From: Virgifigura sp964551315
Lineage (GTDB): Bacteria > Pseudomonadota > Alphaproteobacteria > Dongiales > Dongiaceae
Length of the DNA: 64,000 nucleotides
NCBI GenBank assembly: GCA_964551315.1
Contig: CAZKCM010000013.1
Location: 1-64,000 of the forward strand
Reading direction: 5' to 3'
The notes beneath the pieces are model-generated. The model had not been told where the DNA came from. It saw nothing but the letters and a program-made list of their open reading frames with translations, and did not search any database. The position numbers were made by a program, and so were the translations under genes. Positions 9,106 through 17,539 of the stretch are shown piece after piece; position 1 is the first letter of the stretch; every line of letters starts with the position of its first letter.

Positions 9106-9141
9106 GGCAAATTTTTCTGCCGGGGCCCGGAAGTTTCTGCC
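9106..9141. promoter_or_regulatory. ftr-like half-sites upstream of flagellin 1
   Basis: Two degenerate inverted repeats lie here: GGCA-N8-TGCC at 9106-9121 and GGAA-N5-TGCC at 9129-9141. Both carry the TTCTGCC half-site that recurs upstream of flagellin 2, and a CGGCAGG half-site follows near 9149-9155. They are weaker than the GGCA-N5-TGCC sites elsewhere but are placed correctly for an enhancer of the sigma54 promoter at 9003-9019. Confidence 0.45.
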
Positions 9142-9180
9142 CGAGGACCGGCAGGAATGACGGGGCGGCGGGAAGCAAGA

Positions 9181-9203
9181 CGCCCGGGCGAAGGACCCGG
9201 GCG
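9181..9203 (-). terminator. GC-rich hairpin downstream of fliS2
   Basis: CGCCCGGG-N7-CCCGGGCG is a perfect 8-base-arm hairpin between fliS2 (ends 9390) and flagellin 1 (starts 8851). It has no clear U-tract on either strand, so termination is only suggested by position. Confidence 0.3.
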
Positions 9204-9272
9204 CGGAGGAGGGCTGTGTCGGAGAGGATCTACGGCGGAGCCCGCTCGGCTGTGGAAGGGGCGCTCCCTCTT

Positions 9273-9351
9273 GTCATGCCCGGGCTCGACCCGGGCATCC
9301 AGCCGGCGGTGCCGTCGGTTCGTGGGGTGCCGGGTCGGGCCCGGGCATGAC
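9273..9351. repeat. REP-like long palindromic repeat, copy 1
   Basis: A 79-base inverted repeat: the left end GTCATGCCCGGG returns as CCCGGGCATGAC at the right end, and the left arm itself holds a perfect hairpin ATGCCCGGG-CTCGA-CCCGGGCAT. A related copy lies at 20698-20768. Similar palindromes are scattered in intergenic DNA of many alphaproteobacteria (general knowledge). It sits just after fliS2, where it could also end or stabilise the transcript. Confidence 0.7.
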
Positions 9352-9389
9352 CGGAGAGTCCGTGACTCCGGTGCGATCCGAATCCCGCC

Positions 9390-9872
9390 TTAGGCGGAGA
9401 GGGTGATCTTCGTCGTCGGCGCGCCCGGCGCCGCCGGGCCCTGGTCCGAGGTCCGGTTCCCGTCCGCCGCCGGCCGGCCCTCCGGTGGGGTCGGCGCTCC
9501 GGCGCCGTCCTCGCGGGCCGCGAGCTCATGCCAGGATCGCCGCAGCGGCTCCAGAAGGTCGATGACGTCCTGCGCCGGCTTCGGGTCGTTCCGCAGGTCC
9601 ACGCCCATCAGGTGGTTCAGCATGAAGCCGTAAAGGCGATCGAGATTGGCGGCGATCTCCCCGCCGCGCTCCATGTCGAGGGTGACCCACAGCGCCTCGA
9701 TGATCTCGCCGGCCTGGCGGTTGGCGTTCCAGCGGCGCTGGATGTCGCCGGCCTCGATCGCCTGCACGGCGTCGCGGAGCGCGCCGATCGCGCGATCGTA
9801 CAGCATCGCGACGCGCCGCGCGGGCGACGCGCCCGCAAGCTGCTGGGACAGGTAGGCCATCGCGGGAGTCAT
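9390..9872 (-). CDS. fliS: Flagellin export chaperone FliS (copy 2)
   Basis: A second FliS-type chaperone, 160 residues, with the core LAGASPARRVAMLYDRAIGAL, the middle motif LDMERGGEIAANLDRLYGFM and LLEPLRRSWHELA, all matching copy 1 at equivalent positions. The C-terminal tail after about residue 125 is Pro/Gly/Thr-rich and unlike copy 1. It lies 66 bases after fliD and ends the flagellin 2-flaG-fliD-fliS2 group. Two flagellins and two FliS copies suggest one chaperone per flagellin module, or one dedicated to FliD; the sequence alone does not decide this. Confidence 0.9.
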   Translation of the reverse strand: MTPAMAYLSQQLAGASPARRVAMLYDRAIGALRDAVQAIEAGDIQRRWNANRQAGEIIEALWVTLDMERGGEIAANLDRLYGFMLNHLMGVDLRNDPKPAQDVIDLLEPLRRSWHELAAREDGAGAPTPPEGRPAADGNRTSDQGPAAPGAPTTKITLSA

Positions 9873-9938
9873 GGTGCTCGATCGTTTCCGCTTGCTGTTT
9901 CGGTCGGACGAAGGCGGGTCGTGCCGGACGGCCGGCGA

Positions 9939-12050
9939 TCAATACTTGTCGGCGTACCAGGCGTCCACCGTCTGGCGGAGGTTGTCCATGATGCTGCTCA
10001 TGGTGGCGAGCGCCGTCTCCATGGCGATGAAGCGGGCCGTCAGCTGCTCGCGCTGATAGTCCAGGCGCTGGAGCATCGCGTCGATGCGCTCCTCGGCCGC
10101 GTCGTTCTGATCGGTCAGGGTGTCGATCTCGGCCTGGATGGAGCCGGTGCTGCTGTCGAGGATGCTTTCGAGCTCGAAGAAGAGCTGCGCGCCGAGACCG
10201 ATCGTGACGTCGATCCGGATCCCGGAGGCGTCGCCGTTGCCGGAGTAGTGCAGGGTCAGGCCGGCGGCGCCGGTGGCATCCGTCGCTCTGATGATGCTGC
10301 CGTTGACCGTGGCCGATCCGGCCACCCCGTTGAAGTCGGCGCCGGTCAGGCTCGTTCCGTCATGGGTGAGGTTGAGGGTGTAGCCGTCGCCGTTATAGGC
10401 CGTGGCCCCGGTGAAGCCGAGCAGCGTCACCCGCGGATCGGAGGACGTCATCTCGAAGGCGAACAGCCGGCGGACGTCGCTTGGGTTGTTGAGCAGCGCC
10501 TCGTCCAGCTTTGCCTCGTCGATCACGAGGGTGTCCTCGAGCCGCGGGTCGTCGATGGTGTTGTTGTTGACGAAGGTGATTCCGATCTGCGCCAGGACGG
10601 AATAGGCGCCCTTGGTTCCGGCCGCGCCGGCGCCGAGGATCCTGCTGAGGCTCGCCTCGATGTTCGCCAGCGTGCGGGACCCGCGCAGGACGCCGTCCGG
10701 CGTCTCGTCCGCCGAGGAGGCCGTTCGCGGCGCCTGGTTCTGGGCGTTGATGAAGGCCTTGACCGCGTTATAGGCGTCCACGAACTTGGCGATCGCCGTC
10801 TTCACCGAGGTCAGGTCCTGCTCGACGTCCAGCCTGATCTGCGTGCCCGGCTCCGCCTGGTAGAGGCTGAGCGTGACGCCGGCAAACAGGTCGTTGATCG
10901 TGTTGCTGGCCCGCTCGATGAGCAACGGCTTCTTGGCGACGTTGAGATCCGAGAGCAGGGAGCCCGTGTCGTTCCCCAGGGTGATGGCGCCGCCGTCGTC
11001 CTTGGCGATCTCCAGGCGGTACCGCCCGTTCTCCTGCACGACGCTCGCGGTGATGCCCGCGCCCGCGTCGGTGATCTTGGCCGCCAGCGACTGCAGCGTG
11101 TCCGTGTCGTCGTAGGACACGGTCTTCAGCAGGGCGCCGCCCGCGTCGCGGATTTCGAAGCTGTGCGGCCCGCCGGTGACAGAGGTGAAGTCGCCGAGGG
11201 CCGCGGTGTGGCTGGCCACCAGGCCCGACCGGTACCGCGACGGATCGAGGAGGCCGTCGGCGTAGAGCTGCGCCGTCTGCGCCGTCTGCAGCTCGTTGAG
11301 GAACGTCGCGCCGCCGTCGCCGGAGATCCCGATGCCGCTCAGGATGCCGCCCACCTCGTTGTCGATCGTGATCGGGGTGCCGGTCTTGTCCGCCGTGAGG
11401 ATCAGGTAATGCTCGTTCGCGCCGACGGAGACGATGCTCGCGGTGACGCCGGTCGCGTTGGCGCCGGTGTTGGCGGCGTTGATCCGGTCGCGCAGGTCCT
11501 GCAGGCTGTCGGTGCCGTAGGTTTCGATCGTCACGCCGTTGATGTCGAAGCTGCCGGCGATCGAACCGGCGGCCCCGCCGCGCGCGGTGCCGAGATCGTC
11601 GGTCAGGCTGGAGAAGGCGCCGCTGCCGACCTTGTGGGCGGTCGCGGTGCGGATGATCTCGATCGTGTGGCTGCCGGCGGCCGCGGCGTTGGTCACGGTG
11701 ACGCCGATCAGGCTCGCCGCGGCGGTCGGGGTGCCGCCGTCGGTGCGGCTGACCGAAGCGAAGGCCTGCTTCGCGTTGAAGATGCTTCCGGTGCCGTCCA
11801 GCGTGACCGCGCCGCGGAGCTTGCTCAGCGAGTCCTGGAGACCGAGGAGCAGCGTGCGCAGGTCCTTGTAGGCGGCGATCTTCTCGTCGTTCTGGGTGAT
11901 GCGCTTCTCGAGCGTGTCGACCGGGATGCGCCGGGCGGCCATGATGTTGTTGATCGCGGACTCCCAGTCGATGTCCGAACCGATGCCGGAGAAGGAAACC
12001 CGGCCGCGGCTGTCCACCGAGAGATTGCTGAGATTGATGCCTTCGACCAT
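9939..12050 (-). CDS. fliD: Flagellar filament cap protein FliD
   Basis: FliD caps the filament tip and promotes flagellin folding into it. The 703-residue product has the N-terminal coiled-coil region after SGIGSDIDWESAINNIMAA, a large beta-rich Gly/Ala/Thr/Asp centre (about 80-600), and a C-terminal helical region ending in ERIDAMLQRLDYQREQLTAR and a final Met-rich helix (METALATMSSIMDNLRQTVD). Its length exceeds the 450-500 residues of enteric FliD, within the range seen in alphaproteobacteria. It starts 23 bases after flaG and precedes fliS2. Confidence 0.95.
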   Translation of the reverse strand: MVEGINLSNLSVDSRGRVSFSGIGSDIDWESAINNIMAARRIPVDTLEKRITQNDEKIAAYKDLRTLLLGLQDSLSKLRGAVTLDGTGSIFNAKQAFASVSRTDGGTPTAAASLIGVTVTNAAAAGSHTIEIIRTATAHKVGSGAFSSLTDDLGTARGGAAGSIAGSFDINGVTIETYGTDSLQDLRDRINAANTGANATGVTASIVSVGANEHYLILTADKTGTPITIDNEVGGILSGIGISGDGGATFLNELQTAQTAQLYADGLLDPSRYRSGLVASHTAALGDFTSVTGGPHSFEIRDAGGALLKTVSYDDTDTLQSLAAKITDAGAGITASVVQENGRYRLEIAKDDGGAITLGNDTGSLLSDLNVAKKPLLIERASNTINDLFAGVTLSLYQAEPGTQIRLDVEQDLTSVKTAIAKFVDAYNAVKAFINAQNQAPRTASSADETPDGVLRGSRTLANIEASLSRILGAGAAGTKGAYSVLAQIGITFVNNNTIDDPRLEDTLVIDEAKLDEALLNNPSDVRRLFAFEMTSSDPRVTLLGFTGATAYNGDGYTLNLTHDGTSLTGADFNGVAGSATVNGSIIRATDATGAAGLTLHYSGNGDASGIRIDVTIGLGAQLFFELESILDSSTGSIQAEIDTLTDQNDAAEERIDAMLQRLDYQREQLTARFIAMETALATMSSIMDNLRQTVDAWYADKY

Positions 12051-12073
12051 ACCGGCTACTCCCTCCCGGTCTC

Positions 12074-12454
12074 CTAGACGTCCGTCTTGAAGATCCGGCT
12101 GAACTGCTCACGCGTGATGCCCAGGAGGCGCAGCTTCTCCTCGGCCGGGATCTGGCGCACGAACTCGCCCGTTTCCCGGTCGAAGATGCGCGCGAAGATG
12201 CGGCGGCTTGCCTCGTCGACGTTCAGCTCCGCCCGTACCGCGACCAGGCGCGGAACCTCCGGACCCTGCAGGGCCTTGATCGCCTCCGCCCGCTCCCGGG
12301 CGGCGATCTCGGCCGCTCGTTCCGCGATCCGCTTTCCGTCGCCGTCGATCTGGGTCCGTGGCTCGGATTGCGGGTGCTTGGCCGCCACCGGCGCGCGCGC
12401 AGCGTCGGCCACCGTTGCGGCCGGCGACAGCTGTGACACGAGCTTGATGTCCAT
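12074..12454 (-). CDS. flaG: FlaG family flagellar protein
   Basis: This 126-residue protein matches the FlaG family in its C-terminal half: VAVRAELNVDEASRRIFARI, then FDRETGEFVRQIPAEEKLRL. FlaG proteins are encoded next to fliD in many bacteria and influence filament length; the mechanism is not well settled. The N-terminal half is Ala/Glu/Arg-rich. It is placed between flagellin 2 (83 bases upstream) and fliD (23 bases downstream), with a strong hairpin in the space before it. Confidence 0.85.
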   Translation of the reverse strand: MDIKLVSQLSPAATVADAARAPVAAKHPQSEPRTQIDGDGKRIAERAAEIAARERAEAIKALQGPEVPRLVAVRAELNVDEASRRIFARIFDRETGEFVRQIPAEEKLRLLGITREQFSRIFKTDV

Positions 12455-12494
12455 GGCACGTGATCCCTTAAGATCGTGTTATCCCTACGGGGTC

Positions 12495-12523
12495 CCGGAG
12501 AGGGAGGATCGTCCCCTCTCCGG
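12495..12523 (-). terminator. Hairpin between flagellin 2 and flaG (attenuator or mRNA 3' end)
   Basis: Perfect 10-base arms (CCGGAGAGGG and CCCTCTCCGG) enclose a 9-base loop, starting 15 bases after the flagellin 2 stop on the minus strand. No U-run follows, so it is more likely a partial terminator or a stabilising 3' end that lets flagellin be made in excess over flaG-fliD-fliS2. Confidence 0.45.
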
Positions 12524-12537
12524 TCCCGTTGAGCGGC

Positions 12538-13734
12538 CTACTGGAACAGACGCAGCAGGTTCTGCGGCATCTGGTTGGCCTGGGCCAGCATCGAGACGCC
12601 GGCCTGGACCAGGATCTGCTTGGAGGTGAAGTTCGTCATCTCCGCAGCGATATCGAGGTCCATGAGGCTCGACCGGGCGGCCTCGGCGTTCTCCGTCGCC
12701 GTCGCGATGTTCGCCGCGGCGAAGTCGAGACGGTTCTGCGAGGCGCCGACATTCGCCCGCGAGTTGTTGAGCGTGTCGACGGCCAGAGACAGGGCCTCCG
12801 ACGCCGCGTCGGCGTTCGCCTGCGTGGTGACGTCGGTGTTGGCGATGCCCAGCTGCTGGCTGCCGATGCCGTCCAGCGCGACCGTGATCTGGTCATGCTG
12901 CCGCGTGCCGGAGCCGATCTTGAAGCTGTAGGAGTTCGCGTTCTCGGTGGCGAAGTTGACCGCCGCGCCCGAGAACGTGCTGTTGGAACCGTCGAACTCG
13001 TCGTTCAACGTGATCGTCAGGAAGCCCTTGACCCCGTCGTCGGTCGACTGCAGCTTGACGGCCGTGCCGGTCACCAGAAAGGCCGTCGAGCCCACGGTAT
13101 CGACATCGAAGGCGTCGATCGACAGCGTGGCCTGGTAGGTGCTCGCCGTGCCCGTCGCCGCGTCGCTGGCGGTCAGGGTGAAGGTGCCGCCGCCGGCGCT
13201 GTCGAAGGTGAAAGCCAGCGTGCCGTCGTCGCCGCCCGCGTTTTCGAAGAAGCCGGTGGCGGAGACGTTGATCACGCCGGCCGAGCCGGTAAAGCCGCTG
13301 GTGATCTGGGTCACGCCGTTGACGAGCTGGTTGCCGTTGAACTCGGTGTCCTCGGCGATGCGATCGACCTCGGCGAGCAGGGCCTGGTACTCGGTGTCGA
13401 GCATGTTGCGCTCGGTCGCCGAGAGCTGGCCGGAGCTGGCCTGCACCGCCAGGGTCTTCATCCGGGTCAGGATGTCCTGCACCTTGCCCATGGCGCCTTC
13501 GCCGATCTGCAGCATCGAGATCGCCTGACCGGCGTTCACGCTCGCCTGCTTGAGGGCGTTGACCTCGAGGTTCAGGCGAGAGCCGATGGCGAGCGAGGCC
13601 GCGTCGTCCCGGGCCGTGACCACGCGGGTACCGGACGACAGCTTGGCCAGCGACGAGGTGGCCGCCGCGTCCGACGCCGTCAGGTTGCGGTGCGCAACGT
13701 TGGCGGCGTAGTTCGAGATAACGTTAAGAGCCAT
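12538..13734 (-). CDS. Flagellin 2
   Basis: The second flagellin, 398 residues, starts MALNVISNYAANVAHRNLTA and ends QANQMPQNLLRLFQ like flagellin 1. The conserved ends are almost identical between the two; the surface domain (about 145-305) differs in sequence but keeps the same plan, including a GGDDGTLAFTFDSAGGGTFT stretch. The ATG at 13734 follows a GGAGA Shine-Dalgarno. It has the best sigma54 promoter in the window, about 100 bases upstream, and two ftr-like palindromes beyond that. The glycosyltransferase gene at 14098 is transcribed divergently from the same 363-base intergenic region. Confidence 0.97.
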   Translation of the reverse strand: MALNVISNYAANVAHRNLTASDAAATSSLAKLSSGTRVVTARDDAASLAIGSRLNLEVNALKQASVNAGQAISMLQIGEGAMGKVQDILTRMKTLAVQASSGQLSATERNMLDTEYQALLAEVDRIAEDTEFNGNQLVNGVTQITSGFTGSAGVINVSATGFFENAGGDDGTLAFTFDSAGGGTFTLTASDAATGTASTYQATLSIDAFDVDTVGSTAFLVTGTAVKLQSTDDGVKGFLTITLNDEFDGSNSTFSGAAVNFATENANSYSFKIGSGTRQHDQITVALDGIGSQQLGIANTDVTTQANADAASEALSLAVDTLNNSRANVGASQNRLDFAAANIATATENAEAARSSLMDLDIAAEMTNFTSKQILVQAGVSMLAQANQMPQNLLRLFQ

Positions 13735-13829
13735 CTTCGGAATCTCCTACTTGGATGGTTGACATAGCGTCCTGCTATCCGGGGCTACCTGCCCCGCGGG
13801 ATCGAACGCACGATCCCGCCGGATCTCTC

Positions 13830-13845
13830 GCAATCGCCGTGCCAT
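13830..13845 (-). promoter_or_regulatory. Sigma54 promoter of flagellin 2
   Basis: The minus strand reads TGGCACG-GCGA-TTGC, an exact match to the sigma54 consensus boxes with GG and GC ten bases apart. Transcription should start near 13818, giving a leader of about 84 bases. Confidence 0.85.
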
Positions 13846-13949
13846 CGCCCGCCGGGGGCGCCCCGCCCGGAACGTCAAGCGGTTAGGCGCCGCAGGCGGC
13901 CGGGCGGGCCGGGACACCGGGAAAATCCTTCCCGGCCGCGCCCGCCTTG

Positions 13950-13984
13950 CCCGGCAGAATTTGCCGGGACGGCAGAACCTGCCG
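13950..13984. promoter_or_regulatory. Pair of ftr-like palindromes between flagellin 2 and the glycosyltransferase
   Basis: Two adjacent palindromes, CCCGGCA-GAATT-TGCCGGG (13950-13968) and CGGCA-GAACC-TGCCG (13970-13984), both GGCA-N5-TGCC, lie 105-140 bases upstream of the sigma54 promoter. Two TTCTGCC half-sites follow at 14034-14050 toward the glycosyltransferase. The arrangement fits an upstream activator site for a FlbD-type protein; the protein identity is inferred. Confidence 0.65.
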
Positions 13985-14097
13985 ATCCGCAATTTTTGCG
14001 CGAAATCGCTCCTTAAAGGCTTTGCTAAGGATGTTCTGCCAGCTTCTGCCGGGCTGCCGGCGGGATCGGCCGGCTGCCCGCTATTCGGGAGAGGGGA

Positions 14098-16659
14098 ATG
14101 GCAGGACCGCTCGCCGGCCGGAAGACGGCAGGGAAGAAGACGCGGAAGCCCCGCCGGGGTGCCGAGGGGCCGCAGGCCGGGCCGAACCTGGCGGAGCGTC
14201 TGCAGGACGGGCTGCGCCGCCAGATGGCCGGCGATTTCGCCGCCGCGGAGGCCGCCTATGCCGAGGTCCTGGAGGCCGCGCCCCGGAATCCGGACGCCCT
14301 GCATCTGCTCGGCGTGGTCCGGTTGCAGACGGGCCGGTTCGCGGAGGCCGTCGATCTCATCGCGCGGGCGGTTCGCGAGAAGCCCAACAACGCCGACTAT
14401 CACGGCAACCTTGCGGCGGCCCTGCTCAAGGCGGAGAGGAACGAGGAGGCGGCCGAGGAGTGCCGCGCCGCGCTTCGCCTCAACCCGAACAACGCCGGCT
14501 TTCACACCAACCTCGCGGTGGCGCTGCGCCGGCTGGGGCAGCCATTCGCGGCGATCGAGGAATATCGCGCCGGGCTGCGGCTCAATCCCACGGCCGTCCA
14601 TCTCCACAAGTCCATCGGCGACCTTTATCTGGAGGAGGAGTGTTACGCAGAGGCGCGCGACAGCTACCGCGCCTATCTGGATCAGGCGCCCGACGATCCG
14701 GAAGCCCACAACGCCCACAACAATCTCGGTCACGCCGAGGAGAAGCTGGGGAACCTGGAGGTCGCGGCGGCCTGCTACCGTCAGGCGCTGGCGCTGCGGC
14801 CGGAGGACCCCGACTACATCAACAACGTCGCCTTGATGGAACGGGCGCATGGCCGTTTCGACCAGGCGCTCGAAATGCTGAAGAAGGCCAGGGCGCTGGC
14901 GCCCGACCGGTGGGGCACCACCGCCAATCTCGCCGGCGTCCTGCTCGATCTCGGGAAGGGGGAGGAGGCCGTCGCGCTGCTGCGCGAGCAGCTCGACCTG
15001 CATCCGGACGAGCCCGGGCTCTGGTACCGGCTCGGGCTGGCGCTCTTCATGGCGGGGAAGATCGACGCCGCCCAGGAGGCCTTCCTGCGCTCGATCGAGC
15101 TCGATCCCGACAATGCGGAGGTCTATCACGCGCTGAGCGGCTGCTTCTTCTCGACCGACCCGGCCAAGGCCTACGCGGTCCTGCGGAAGGTCCTCGAACT
15201 GCGCCCCCGCCACCTCGAGGCGCATCTGGTGATCTGCGAAATCCTCCAGCTGCTCAGGAGGCCGGACGAAGCCAACATCCGGGCCCACGCGGCCATGATG
15301 CTGGAAACCTATCGTCCGCAGAACTTCGCCTTTCCGCTGAAGGCCTTCCGGCACACCTGCGATTTCGACGGCATCGCCAGCCTGGGCGATGTCTGGGCGC
15401 TGGCGGACCAGATCCCGGCGCGCATGCTGCCGCAGGCCTTCCTCCACATGCTGCCGATGGCGGACACGCCGGAGCGGAGCGACCATCTGGTCCGGCTGCA
15501 TCGCCGCTGGGGTGCCGCCAACGAGAAACAGGCGAAGCTGAACCCGCTGCCGCCTCTTCCCGACCGGCGGCCGGGCGGGCGCATCCGGCTCGGCATCCTG
15601 TCGTCGGATCTCAACAGCCACTCCGTGGCGAAGTGCATGATGCCGCTGCTGGAGGCCTATGATCGCGACCGGTTCGAGGTCTTCTGCTACTCGCCCCGCA
15701 AGACGGGCGACGCGGTCGAGCGTCGGATCGAAGGCCTGGTCACCGCCTTCCGCTTCGTCGAGAACGAGCCGGACCCGAGCATCGCCGCGACGATCCGCTC
15801 CGACGACATCGACATCCTGTTCGACCTCAACGGCATAACCCAGCACAGCCGAACGGCCGTGCTCGCCTACCGCCCGGCGCCGGTCCAGATCGAATGGCTC
15901 GGCTATCCCTTCACCTGCGGCATGCCGCAGATCGATTACATGGTGACGGACCGCTTCATCCGCCCGACGCGGGACGACCTGCTCGTCGAGACGCCGCTGG
16001 AGCTCCCCGGCGCCTGGATCTGCTTCACCGACATGGGGCGGGCCGAGGTCGATCCGACGCCGCCCTGCGTGAAGACCGGCGCCGTCACCTTCGGCACGCT
16101 GAACAACCCCTACAAGTTCACGCGCGAGGCGGTCGCGGTCTGGGCCCGCGTGATGAACGAGGTCCCCGGCTCACGCTTCCTGGTCGTCCGCGCGCGCGAC
16201 GGCTCGACCCTGATGTGCCAACACCTGGTCGCGGAGTTCGCCAAGCACGGCGTGTCGGGCGACCGCCTGTTCTTCATGCGGAACGAACCCGGCCGCCACC
16301 TGCACGCCTACAACGAGATCGACATCTCGCTGGACACCTTCCCGCTCACCGGCGGCACCACGACCTGCGACGCGCTGTGGATGGGCGTGCCCGTCGTCAG
16401 CCTGGCGGGCGAAAGCTTCCACCAGCGCATCAGCCACGCCATCCTCAACCACGCCGGGCTCGGCGATCTCAGCCGCACCACGATCGACGACTACGTCGCG
16501 ACGGCGACCGCCCTGGCGCGCGACTCCGACCGGCTGGCCGCGCTGCGCCGCACCCTGCGCCAGACCCTGCTCGACTCGGACATGTTCCGGCGCGATCGCT
16601 TCGTGCCGGCCTTTCAGCAGACGATGGAAACGCTCGTCGAGCGGCACGGGCTGCGCTAA
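14098..16659 (+). CDS. TPR protein with SPINDLY/O-GlcNAc-transferase-type catalytic domain
   Basis: The 853-residue product has a basic N-terminus, about ten TPR units (about 30-390), and a C-terminal GT41-type catalytic region (about 490-850). Diagnostic catalytic motifs are RIRLGILSSDLNSHSVAKCM, the acceptor-side DILFDLNGITQHSRT with YRPAPVQIEWLGYP, VTFGTLNNPYKFT, and the nucleotide-binding LTGGTTTCDALWMGVPVVSL. Such enzymes move a sugar from a nucleotide donor to Ser/Thr of proteins in the cytoplasm. Position, divergent from flagellin 2 and next to a nucleotide-sugar cluster, points to flagellin as the substrate (inference). Length is usual for bacterial TPR-OGT fusions. The gene ends nine bases before the first N gap. 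Confidence 0.92.
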   Translation: MAGPLAGRKTAGKKTRKPRRGAEGPQAGPNLAERLQDGLRRQMAGDFAAAEAAYAEVLEAAPRNPDALHLLGVVRLQTGRFAEAVDLIARAVREKPNNADYHGNLAAALLKAERNEEAAEECRAALRLNPNNAGFHTNLAVALRRLGQPFAAIEEYRAGLRLNPTAVHLHKSIGDLYLEEECYAEARDSYRAYLDQAPDDPEAHNAHNNLGHAEEKLGNLEVAAACYRQALALRPEDPDYINNVALMERAHGRFDQALEMLKKARALAPDRWGTTANLAGVLLDLGKGEEAVALLREQLDLHPDEPGLWYRLGLALFMAGKIDAAQEAFLRSIELDPDNAEVYHALSGCFFSTDPAKAYAVLRKVLELRPRHLEAHLVICEILQLLRRPDEANIRAHAAMMLETYRPQNFAFPLKAFRHTCDFDGIASLGDVWALADQIPARMLPQAFLHMLPMADTPERSDHLVRLHRRWGAANEKQAKLNPLPPLPDRRPGGRIRLGILSSDLNSHSVAKCMMPLLEAYDRDRFEVFCYSPRKTGDAVERRIEGLVTAFRFVENEPDPSIAATIRSDDIDILFDLNGITQHSRTAVLAYRPAPVQIEWLGYPFTCGMPQIDYMVTDRFIRPTRDDLLVETPLELPGAWICFTDMGRAEVDPTPPCVKTGAVTFGTLNNPYKFTREAVAVWARVMNEVPGSRFLVVRARDGSTLMCQHLVAEFAKHGVSGDRLFFMRNEPGRHLHAYNEIDISLDTFPLTGGTTTCDALWMGVPVVSLAGESFHQRISHAILNHAGLGDLSRTTIDDYVATATALARDSDRLAALRRTLRQTLLDSDMFRRDRFVPAFQQTMETLVERHGLR

Positions 16660-16668
16660 TGCGGAATT

Positions 16669-16768
16669 NNNNNNNNNNNNNNNNNNNNNNNNNNNNNNNN
16701 NNNNNNNNNNNNNNNNNNNNNNNNNNNNNNNNNNNNNNNNNNNNNNNNNNNNNNNNNNNNNNNNNNNN
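16669..16768. other. Assembly gap of 100 N
   Basis: Exactly 100 N, the conventional length for a scaffold join of unknown size. It separates the glycosyltransferase from the sugar cluster, so genes may be missing between them and their direct adjacency is not proven. Confidence 1.
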
Positions 16769-16774
16769 GTCGCG

Positions 16775-17539
16775 CTACTTCACCCGCTTCAGCCAGGCGC
16801 CCGGCCAGTAGGTGACCATCTCGGTCACGTTCCCTTCGTTGAAGGGGAAGGGCGGGGGCTCGATCACGAAGTCGTCGCGGCGCGCGGCGAACGCGGCCGC
16901 GGCCTCGGTCGGGTTGTTCCAGCTCCAGTCCGGCGCCGTCCGCGGCCCGCCGACGACTTGGCCCATGATGCCGTCGCAGGCGACGATGTAGGAACCGACC
17001 GAGACCAGATCGGCATAGGCCTCCAGCTCGTCCAGGACGTGCTGCTTGCTGTGATTGGAATCGAGGATGACGATCGCGGTCTCGCCCGGCGCGACCAGCG
17101 ATTTCACCTTTTGCACGATCGCCGGATCGGTCGAGCTGCCCTCGACCAGCGTGATGAAGCCGGCGAGCTCGTGCGCCTCGATCGCCTTGCGGTTGTGCGG
17201 CCGGATCTCGATGTCGATGCCGATGACGCGGCCGCGCTCCATCGCCTTGCACAGGCTCGCGTAGAAGATCAGCGAGCCGCCATGGGCGACGCCGGTCTCG
17301 ACGATCACGTCGGGTTTCAGCCGGTACACCACCTCCTGGATCCGGATCATGTCCTCCGGAAGCTGGATGATCGGCCGGCCCATCCAGGAGAAGCCGTAGA
17401 CGTACTTGTTGTCCCAGCCGCAGCGCAGCCAGGCGCGCGAGACGACGGAGAACGCCTCGCGGCTGTCCATCGGCCAGACCCGCTCCTCGCCGTTCTCGGC
17501 GACGGTCACGGTTCCGGCTTCGAGGTCGATCTTAATCAC
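16775..17539 (-). CDS. CmcI/cephalosporin hydroxylase family protein (putative SAM-dependent sugar modifier)
   Basis: The 254-residue product belongs to the CmcI family, whose members have a Rossmann methyltransferase fold; several act as sugar O-methyltransferases. Visible motifs are the SAM-site region VIVETGVAHGGSLIFYASL (about 85-103), GIDIEIRPHNRKA, and the acidic ILDSNHSKQHVLDEL. It starts at a GTG (17539), overlapping the preceding epimerase by 8 bases, and ends 7 bases after the N gap, so it is the last visible gene of the cluster. A role in methylating the sugar made by this cluster is inferred; a true cephalosporin hydroxylase is unlikely here. Confidence 0.8.
   Translation of the reverse strand: MIKIDLEAGTVTVAENGEERVWPMDSREAFSVVSRAWLRCGWDNKYVYGFSWMGRPIIQLPEDMIRIQEVVYRLKPDVIVETGVAHGGSLIFYASLCKAMERGRVIGIDIEIRPHNRKAIEAHELAGFITLVEGSSTDPAIVQKVKSLVAPGETAIVILDSNHSKQHVLDELEAYADLVSVGSYIVACDGIMGQVVGGPRTAPDWSWNNPTEAAAAFAARRDDFVIEPPPFPFNEGNVTEMVTYWPGAWLKRVK

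Noticed and set aside
14068..14081. GG-N10-GC resembling a sigma54 element before the glycosyltransferase
   Set aside because: The boxes match poorly and the implied start would be only about five bases before the ATG.
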